Position numbers and translations under genes: made by a program. From assembly GCA_001914195.1 (NCBI GenBank), contig MKYF01000044.1:1-8764 (forward strand): a stretch of 8,764 nt of DNA, written 5' to 3'. The notes under the pieces were generated by a model. That model saw only the letters and a list, made by a program, of their open reading frames with translations. It was not told where the DNA came from and ran no database searches. This document shows positions 1 to 5,800 of the stretch, piece after piece (the first letter of the stretch is position 1; every line of letters begins with the position of its first letter). Origin of the DNA: Streptococcus mitis (GTDB lineage: Bacteria > Bacillota > Bacilli > Lactobacillales > Streptococcaceae).

Positions 1-1
1 A

Positions 2-745
2 CCAACAGACACAGTTATCAAAGTAGGAACAAAACCAAAAGTTGAAACAACTACAGATTCTGAAGGTCGAACTGTCACTACTACGACAACGTACAAAGTG
101 GATCCTAAGACAGGAACGGTCACTCCTACAGAGACTACAACGTATGGCCCAACCAAAGCGCCAACAGTTGAATTACCAGAATTCAACGGTAGAGTAAATG
201 GTGAACTTCCAGATCCAGTAGAATTACCAAAAGTTAAGTTAATCATCACTAAATGGATTGATGAACAAGGTAATGAATTGAAGCCAGCAGATGCGAAAGC
301 TCCAGCAGTATTAGGTGAAGCGAATGAAGCATTTGAACATGGTGAAATTGAAGGTTACGTATTTGTAAGAACAGATGTTAATGAAGGAGGTGATGTTGTA
401 ACTCATGTCTTCAGAAAAGTTACTCCAACTAAACCAGAAGGTAATGGGGAACAACAAGGTGGAGATAACACACCACAACCAACACCTGAAGTACCGACTG
501 ATAACACAGAACGTCAACCTGAAACAGAAAAACCTACTGTGCCAGATACCAAACAGGCTGAACAACCAACTCAAACAGTTGATGCTCAGGTAGCTCCTTC
601 TCAAAATCAAGCAGTATTGCCAAATACTGGTACGAAAGCAGATCGTGCTACAGGTGCATTAGGTGCTCTCTCTCTTCTTGGAGCATTTGGTTTGCTATTT
701 GCTAAAAAGAAGAAAGACGATGAAGAAGAAACACGAAACAATTAA
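2..745 (+). CDS. LPXTG cell-wall-anchored surface protein, C-terminal part (5' end outside window)
   Basis: The frame is open from the left edge and ends at TAA 743-745, so only the last 247 residues are seen and the true start lies upstream. The first 55 or so residues are Thr-rich and resemble a G5/E-type stalk segment (DTVIKVGTKPKVE, then TTTTTYKVDP). Positions 238-420 encode a compact segment (ITKWIDEQGNELKPAD to VTHVFRKV) similar to MucBP-like beta-grasp domains. A Pro/Gln/Glu/Thr-rich wall-spanning linker follows. The sorting signal is LPNTG (617-631), then a hydrophobic stretch (ALGALSLLGAFGLLFA) and KKKK, so sortase A should link the protein to peptidoglycan. The tail after the lysines (DDEEETRNN) is longer and more acidic than usual. 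The class is certain. The ligand and the protein name cannot be told from this part. Confidence 0.93.
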   Translation, partial: PTDTVIKVGTKPKVETTTDSEGRTVTTTTTYKVDPKTGTVTPTETTTYGPTKAPTVELPEFNGRVNGELPDPVELPKVKLIITKWIDEQGNELKPADAKAPAVLGEANEAFEHGEIEGYVFVRTDVNEGGDVVTHVFRKVTPTKPEGNGEQQGGDNTPQPTPEVPTDNTERQPETEKPTVPDTKQAEQPTQTVDAQVAPSQNQAVLPNTGTKADRATGALGALSLLGAFGLLFAKKKKDDEEETRNN

Positions 746-800
746 GATGAGTCATTAAATTGAACTGAAAATGGGTTGTGTTAATTCTTAGAGGAAGTAA

Positions 801-846
801 CGGATAGAAAGAAGTTTAAAAGCTACTTTCTATCCGCCTTTCTTTA
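801..846 (+). terminator. Rho-independent terminator of the upstream LPXTG gene
   Basis: A perfect 11-bp stem pairs CGGATAGAAAG (801-811) with CTTTCTATCCG (826-836) around a 14-base loop. It is followed by the pyrimidine-rich, T-rich run CCTTTCTTTAG. It starts 55 bases after the stop codon at 745 and separates that gene from the next cassette. Confidence 0.8.
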
Positions 847-853
847 GAATAAA

Positions 854-867
854 TGTAAGCGCTTTAA
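854..867. promoter_or_regulatory. Possible cre (CcpA) operator
   Basis: TGTAAGCGCTTTAA fits the catabolite-responsive element pattern TGWAANCGNTNWCA at 13 of 14 positions; the C near the end is A. It lies 26 bases before the start of the 93-residue gene, so carbon-catabolite control of that gene is conceivable. One near-match to a degenerate pattern can arise by chance. Confidence 0.3.
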
Positions 868-893
868 TAAAGGCGTAAAGGAGAAATTTTGAT

Positions 894-1175
894 ATGGTTA
901 AATATAGATTAAAAGATATTTTGAGTAAAATAAACGGAACAAATTGGTATTGGATTTATAGGCTTGAACGTGATAATAGGAGGACTACAGGACGTGTTAA
1001 TGTGATATATTACAATGGTGCCTTATTGATAAGATGGGATGAAAAAAGCCTTAGAGTGCGATTTGGAGATAATCCTCCATTAAGTTTTAGTGATAGAATA
1101 GTTGTGGATTTCGAAAATGATACGATTATTATCAGAGATAGCGGTTGGAAAATTTATTTAGATACAAGATCATAG
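894..1175 (+). CDS. Small protein of unknown function, 93 residues, next to HNH nuclease gene
   Basis: ATG 894 is preceded by a good ribosome-binding site (AAAGGAG, 877-883), and the frame ends at TAG 1173-1175. I do not recognise the family. The protein is soluble-looking, with no signal peptide or membrane segment. It is rich in basic and aromatic residues near the N-terminus (NWYWIYRLERDNRR). The rest alternates hydrophobic and charged residues in short runs (VNVIYYNGALLIRW, RIVVDFENDTIIIRD, WKIYLD), which suggests a mostly beta-strand fold. It lies 72 bases before the HNH nuclease gene on the same strand, with no convincing terminator between them, so the two are probably co-transcribed. 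A partner or immunity role toward the nuclease is only an inference from position. Base composition is AT-rich, as in the nuclease gene and unlike the surface-protein genes. Confidence 0.75.
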   Translation: MVKYRLKDILSKINGTNWYWIYRLERDNRRTTGRVNVIYYNGALLIRWDEKSLRVRFGDNPPLSFSDRIVVDFENDTIIIRDSGWKIYLDTRS

Positions 1176-1247
1176 GATTTATTAGTTAAGATTTCCGAGC
1201 TAATACACTAAAAGTAAAAGAGAATTTGAAAGGGAGACACTGTAAGT

Positions 1248-1895
1248 ATGAAAAATAATTATGATGATTATTTAAACTTAATGTTTGATAAAGGCATAAT
1301 TGCAGATTTAAAAGGAAAAAATCAAGAAGAGAATCCTAGTTTAGAAAATGTTGATGAATTAGCTGATTATCTTATAAATTATGTGAAAAGACATTATACT
1401 ATCTATGAATACTATGTTTCTCCAAATATCTCCAATTTTTATAGTAAGCATAGAAAGTTTACAAGATTCATTCTTATATGTCTTTCTTTATTTGATTCTG
1501 AAAGTGATATCAATAGTCTTTTAAAAAAATATAAATTTAATGAAGATTCGATATGGGAAATCGAACATATTATTCCTCAAAATCAGTACTTCAATAAATT
1601 TAATAAAAAAAATTCTAAGCTGAAAAATAGAATCGGTAATCTGACTTTGTTAACCAAAAAAACAAATCAAGAGATTAGTAATGGATCATTTGCTAAAAAG
1701 AAGGAAAGTTTAACTTGTGAGGAAAAATATTTAAAAATTAATGATATCTTTAAAATAGATAAGGTGCATATTTCAAAAAAAGATATATGTGAGCGAGAGA
1801 AGGAAATAAATAAATCTATATATGATATCTTTATAAAAGATAGAGGAAAATTATTGCAAGATAAATTACATGAATTTATAGATGCCCAAGGATAG
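1248..1895 (+). CDS. Stand-alone HNH endonuclease, DUF1524 / GmrSD C-terminal domain type
   Basis: This 215-residue soluble protein starts at ATG 1248 behind AAAGGGAG (1229-1236) and ends at TAG 1893-1895. The core fits the DUF1524 HNH family. WEIEHIIPQNQ (residues 103-113) supplies the catalytic His107. RIGNLTLLTKKTNQEISN (128-145) supplies conserved Asn131 and Asn140, followed by the family's FAKKKE. In the known family this metal-dependent domain cuts DNA and normally forms the C-terminal half of DUF262-DUF1524 proteins such as the type IV restriction enzyme GmrSD. Here the N-terminal 100 residues are a short helical lead-in (YEYYVSPNISNFYSKHRKF). There is no DUF262 NTPase domain, and none is encoded upstream in the window. 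It may be a compact nuclease, a toxin-like effector, or a surviving fragment of a longer enzyme. The catalytic motifs look intact. The gene is strongly AT-rich, which suggests transfer from elsewhere. Confidence 0.85.
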   Translation: MKNNYDDYLNLMFDKGIIADLKGKNQEENPSLENVDELADYLINYVKRHYTIYEYYVSPNISNFYSKHRKFTRFILICLSLFDSESDINSLLKKYKFNEDSIWEIEHIIPQNQYFNKFNKKNSKLKNRIGNLTLLTKKTNQEISNGSFAKKKESLTCEEKYLKINDIFKIDKVHISKKDICEREKEINKSIYDIFIKDRGKLLQDKLHEFIDAQG

Positions 1896-1981
1896 AATCG
1901 GTGTTAATTGGCATTCAATTGCTTATAGATTTTAACTTTAACTTTTCTCATCTTTTATAAAATCCATATCTTTCATACAAT

Positions 1982-2077
1982 TTGGTGAGGGTTTACCTTT
2001 GCAGATTGTATAGAGTCAATGAAGATGCTGGGGAAAAAGTCTTGGAAATCAGAAGAACGCATAGTATCAGGTGTTGA
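1982..2077 (+). pseudogene. Possible decayed tail of a RelE/ParE-like toxin gene
   Basis: One frame reads LYRVNEDAGEKVLEIRRTHS and stops at TGA 2075-2077. The YRVNED...KVLEIRR pattern resembles the last strands of RelE/ParE-family toxins, where YRV is followed by an acidic turn and a V-x-x-I-R strand. In a neighbouring frame just upstream FGEGLPLQIV is readable, so a frameshift may divide the remnant. No start codon or ribosome-binding site belongs to it, and the piece is about 30 codons long. The match is by eye and weak. It could be chance coding in a terminator-proximal spacer. Confidence 0.2.
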
Positions 2078-2105
2078 ATAACCTTGATATTATGCGTTTT
2101 ATTGT
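2056..2105 (+). terminator. Terminator-like hairpin downstream of the HNH gene
   Basis: AACGCATAGTATCAGG (2056-2071) pairs with CCTTGATATTATGCGTT (2082-2098), apart from one mismatch and one bulge, around a 10-base loop. The run GTTTTATT follows. This is a typical streptococcal intrinsic terminator. It may end transcription from the 894-1895 gene pair, although it lies about 160 bases beyond the HNH stop. That distance and the gene-like tail just before it suggest it first served a gene now lost. Confidence 0.65.
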
Positions 2106-2264
2106 TGGAAGATTTACTTCATTTTCTCCTGAAATTGAGTTTTTTGCCTAATATACTATTTGCTATAAAATAAGTGCAATCAAGTCATAACAAGGAATCT
2201 ATCAGAATTTCCAAACTACCGGTAAATTAGATAAAAATAATTATCGGAGGAAAGGTATTATACT

Positions 2265-2429
2265 ATGATGATTCAACTAAGCGATTTAGGTCAAGTTTAC
2301 CTTGTTTGTGGCGAGACATATAGGTGGCAGAGAATAGACTCCTTAGTCTATTTAGTTAAAAGCTAATTGGAATTAGATCTCTTTTCAGGGCAGGGCTTGC
2401 TCTTTTGTGGTGGACGCATACGTTTTACC
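2265..2429 (+). pseudogene. tnpB: IS66-family TnpB (accessory protein) remnant with internal stop
   Basis: Two adjacent ATG codons (2265, 2268) follow a purine-rich site (GGAGGAAAGG). They open the frame MMIQLSDLGQVYLVCG, which matches the N-terminus of the IS66 accessory protein TnpB, as I recall it from streptococcal IS66 elements. The frame stops at TAA 2364-2366 (KS-stop-LELD), where the family usually has Gln. It then resumes in the same phase as LFSGQGLLFCGGR, the conserved PFSGQ-FLFCGGR segment. It stops again at TGA 2430-2432, about half way through the usual length of roughly 115 residues. Several other positions differ (CGETYRWQRIDS where KTDMRQGIDS is usual). Neither the upstream TnpA nor the downstream DDE transposase TnpC is present, and no terminal inverted repeats could be identified. 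This is a dead fragment of an old insertion. Confidence 0.85.
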
Positions 2430-2432
2430 TGA

Positions 2433-2626
2433 TATTTACTCGATATTCTCGAGAAAAATTCCAGGAGCTACAATGAATATAAATCAACTGATGTGATAGG
2501 AGATGATGGATTTATTTTATAGGTAGGGGAGGAATCGCTTTTTTTGTTCTTGATTCACTAATATAATAACATATTATGCATATTAAAAATTTTTAATTTT
2601 ATTTGATGAGATAAACGGGTTTATAG
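2433..2626. other. Gene-free AT-rich spacer
   Basis: No convincing gene or RNA is visible. A 28-codon stretch in phase with the tnpB remnant (LLDILEKNSRS, then TDVIGDDGFIL, stop near 2521) may be a scrap of another gene, but I cannot name it. The section from about 2550 is nearly pure A/T (for example TTAAAAATTTTTAATTTT at 2582-2599). It may act as an UP-like or curved region ahead of the promoter at 2627. Confidence 0.5.
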
Positions 2627-2655
2627 TTGTTTAATTATGTCGAAAATGGTATAAT
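2627..2655 (+). promoter_or_regulatory. Sigma-70-type extended -10 promoter for the giant surface-protein gene
   Basis: TTGTTT (2627-2632) lies 17 bases before a consensus TATAAT (2650-2655). A TG at 2647-2648 makes it an extended -10 element (TGGTATAAT). The expected transcription start is about 2661-2663, at the very start of the 9-bp tandem repeat. The leader to the ATG at 2831 would be about 170 bases. It is the best promoter in the window by eye. Confidence 0.75.
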
Positions 2656-2657
2656 TG

Positions 2658-2720
2658 AGCTGTGATAGCTGTGATAGCTGTGATAGCTGTGATAGCTGTG
2701 ATAGCTGTGATAGCTGTGAT
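2658..2720 (+). repeat. Tandem repeat, 7 exact copies of 9 bp (AGCTGTGAT)
   Basis: The 63 bases consist of seven perfect copies of AGCTGTGAT with no mismatch. They begin three bases after the -10 box and occupy the first part of the predicted leader RNA. The array is outside any credible reading frame, so copy changes would alter leader length and structure, not a protein. Perfect identity between copies suggests recent expansion by slippage. Each junction carries ATAGCT, the complement of AGCTAT in the 3' arm of the following hairpin. Confidence 0.95.
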
Positions 2721-2733
2721 GTTATTTGCTGAT

Positions 2734-2805
2734 AGCAATCATCATAGCGATTTTTATAGCTTAACTCTTTTTAAGGAGTTGAAGCTATAAAGATTGCTTT
2801 TTTTA
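2734..2805 (+). terminator. Strong hairpin with T-run in the leader: terminator or attenuator
   Basis: The main stem pairs TATAGCTTAACTC (2755-2767) with GAGTTGAAGCTATA (2776-2789), with one bulged G and an 8-base loop. An outer stem pairs AGCAATC (2734-2740) with GATTGCT (2792-2798), and seven T residues run from 2798 to 2804. This is a textbook intrinsic terminator. It lies between the promoter at 2627-2655 and the giant gene, so transcripts must read through it. A competing small hairpin TTGCT-GAT-AGCAA (2726-2738) would open the outer stem. It could be an attenuator or the end of a short leader RNA of about 140 bases. It could also simply insulate a second promoter just downstream. Confidence 0.75.
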
Positions 2806-2820
2806 TATTATATTGCCCTT

Positions 2821-2866
2821 AGGAGGACAAATGGAATTCATACAAAGTAAATCGACAGCAACGTGA
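2821..2866 (+). other. AGGAGG ribosome-binding site and out-of-frame 11-codon ORF at the giant gene's start
   Basis: AGGAGG (2821-2826) is followed after four bases by ATG 2831. This ATG opens only 11 codons (MEFIQSKSTAT) and stops at TGA 2864-2866. The long frame lies one base away: TGG at 2832, then NSYKVNRQQREK. Deleting one of the two G bases at 2833-2834 would join ATG to it as MNSYKVNRQQREK. The in-frame stop before the long frame is TAG 2820-2822. The first usable in-frame start is TTG 2874, seven bases after the short ORF ends and without its own Shine-Dalgarno. Confidence 0.8.
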
Positions 2867-5800
2867 AAAAGTTTTGCGCTTTTCTATTCGTAAATACAGT
2901 TTCGGTGCCGCTTCAGTTGCTGTTGCAGCGCTGATGTTTTTGGGTGCGCGCGTTGCTAGTGCGGATAGTGTAGTTGAAAACACCCAAAAATCTACTGCGG
3001 GTGTAGTAAGTCCTAAAGATGAGGCCAAGTCGCCTCAAGGGATTGCGGAACCTACTGGAAACAAAGTAGATGAAGTAAATAAATCCTTGGAAAATCAAGC
3101 GCCTACAGTTGATAAAACTAAGTTGAGAAAAGTAGTTGAAGAACTAAATTCTCTTCTTTCAACTAAATTAAACCTTGACGAGTCAGTAGTCTCACCTATT
3201 AAAGATAGACTTCAAAAAGGAAAAGAAGCCCTAGAAAGTTCTGAGCTAGCTCAAAAGGATATTGATGAGCTTGTAGAACTCTTGTCTAAAGATGTGACAG
3301 TCTTATCAGCTGCTGCTAAGGAATCAAGTGAGGTTCAAGTAGATAAAACTGAAAAGCAGGCTGACAACCTAGCGAGCCAATCTTCTCCTGAAGTAAGCGC
3401 AAGCGAAGAGAGTCAAACTGTATCAGCTAAAAAAGATTCTTTGAAAGTATCTGTAGATCAATTGCAGGCAGCTGTCTTGGAATTACCTGAGCACGAGACA
3501 AGCAAAGAAGTTCTTGAAAAAGCCAATGAACTATTGGGATTGGCGCAAGAAGTTCTTGAAAACACAACAGTTTCTCTGAATGATGTTGAAGAAATGAACA
3601 AACTTGTGAAGAGAATGTTTAATTCTGTTAAAAATGCTACAACACGTTTGACTTCAGGTGCTCGTGATTCACGTAATGGTCAGAGAATGGCTCAAGGTTC
3701 TGGTCTAAGATCGGCAGCCATTGATAAAACGACTAAACGTGGGAGTCTTGGGATTGTTGTAGCGGACTCTGGATTTATCACAGGATATGCAACGCCATCT
3801 TCAACAATTGAAATTAAGAGAAATGGTCAAAAGATACTTACGTCTAAACTTGATGATACTGGTTCTTTCAAATTAAACGCACCAGGTATTAAAGTGGGAG
3901 ATAAAGTTGAATTAGTAGTCAATGGTCAAAGTGTTTATAATACTACAGTAAGTCAAGTAGACACAGTGGCGTTCAATGATAGTTTAGCTGGTATTGCTCA
4001 GGTTGATGGATATACAGCGTCAGAAGCTGATGTTGAAATATCAATTGGTGGGAAAAAATACACGACTAAATCTCAATCAAACGGATATTTTACAGTTAAT
4101 GTAGACCCTAAGTTGATGGTGAAAGGTGCTACTATTACAGCCGTAGTCAAAAAGAACGGAAAAGTAGTAGGCTCTGGAACAAGTAACGTTCGTGAAACAA
4201 GAAAAACAGACTTTGGTGTTGGTTGGAATAAAAACCCAATGCTTAACTATTCAGAGCGTGATGTATATTCACCAGATACCAAGCAATATGCCTTCGTAAG
4301 TGTAGGGACTGCTGATAAAGCCTATGACAATATTCGTGTGTATCGTGAAGAGCGTATCGAAAAAGATGGAAATAAATATTATTACTGGATCTTAGATTCA
4401 GGTCCAGCGGAAAATGCTCTTGCGGGTTCTTCTAAGAAAATATCACTTGCTATTCCGCGTACTGTAGGAGATCCGTATGACTTCACTTATACAAAATATA
4501 AAGATGGAAGTCAAATATCTCATCAAGAGTATGCAAGTGCATCAAAATGGGAGTATGAAAACACGTTTTCTCGAGCTTATGTTAAAAATGGTGAACGCCG
4601 TTCAGGGTCAACTTATGGTGAAAATATAGGTTCTTGGATGGACTATGCTCATCCTGATAATAGTTGGAGAAAAAATATTTATCGTGATTCTAGAAAAGAT
4701 GGTACCGATCGTAATCCAGATGCAGCTTCACGTGTGAAAGATATGTACGGTATTACAACAGGTGGTTTAATTTATAACCTTGCTAGAGGGGTAATCGAAG
4801 ATAAACTGAACGTCGTTGCTGGTCAACGTACAATTATTACTTTCAAAACAAAAATTCTTGAAGGTGATGAGTTAGATCAAAGCATTATGTCGGATTGGGG
4901 TAATAAAAATAAAAATAATCCGATGCTTGCGGATATTAAAAAACGTTTAGCGAATGATCCGTATCTTGCCTATGGCGGATACTCAACAGATGGGCTAATT
5001 CGATATAGAAACGGTCAAAACGCCATTATCGGTACCTTACCACTAAAACCTGAAGAAGCCGCTAAATACGACTTAAAACCAAAAGCTAAACCGCAAAGTA
5101 CTAAAGTAGGGGTCATTCCAGACGCTTACAACAGTATTGCGAATCCAAATGAATTACCTGCAGGTACAACATATCGTTGGTTTAAAGATCCAGATGTATC
5201 AAGACCTACAGCACCAAATGCACCTGTGTATGGTAAAGTGGAAGTCACTATTCCTGAACGTGGAAAATTTATTGTTGATGCACCAGTGCATGTTGTAGAT
5301 GACAAAGCTCAAACACCAGTAGCAACAGCTAAGGATAATGGGGATGTAACTGCAAAACCACAAGATTCTAAAAAAGTAGACAAAATCAAAGTAAGCTTTA
5401 CAGGTGAAGATAACAAGCAAAAAACAGCTGAAGGAACTAAAGGAACAAACGGTAAATGGACTGTAAATAATCCAGATGTTCGAATTGATCCAAATACAGG
5501 TGAAATCACAATTCCAGCTAATAAAGTTAAAGACTTGACAGAAGTAACTGTAGTTACGAAGAATGGAAATGGTGCAGATTCAGATCCAGCTAAAGCAACT
5601 GCGAAAGATGTCCAAAAACCACAAGCTACTTTAAATGGTATTACGCTAACAGAGACAGCCAATACACCAATCTTTACAGTCTATCGTGGTGCTGACTTTA
5701 ACCCTGAACTTAAGGTATGGGATAACTCAGGAAAAATCTCAAAAGTAACAGTTGGAAATCTTCCTGGCGGAGTAAGTGCTTCTAACTTTACAGCCCAAAC

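Noticed and set aside
311..610. Minus-strand frame of 99 codons and a plus-strand frame of 62 codons within the first surface-protein gene
   Set aside because: The LPXTG frame explains this DNA, and neither alternative has a start signal or a plausible protein.
1176..1247. Hairpin TATTAG...CTAATA between the small gene and the HNH gene as a terminator
   Set aside because: The stem is six A/T-rich pairs with no T-run, so it would not stop transcription.
2161..2170. TGCTATAAAA as a promoter for the IS66 remnant
   Set aside because: It fits an extended -10, but there is no reasonable -35 at the right spacing and no intact gene downstream.
2439..2453. CTCGATATTCTCGAG palindrome as an operator
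   Set aside because: Five-base arms in decayed DNA with no linked gene; expected by chance.
2658..2720. CRISPR array or CRP-type sites suggested by repeated TGTGA
   Set aside because: The copies are contiguous 9-mers with no spacers, and no TCACA half-site is present at the CRP spacing; streptococci do not use this Crp site.
2655..2732. Short frame through the 9-bp repeats giving (SCD)n from TTG 2655
   Set aside because: It lies at or before the predicted transcription start, has no ribosome-binding site, and stops after about 25 codons.
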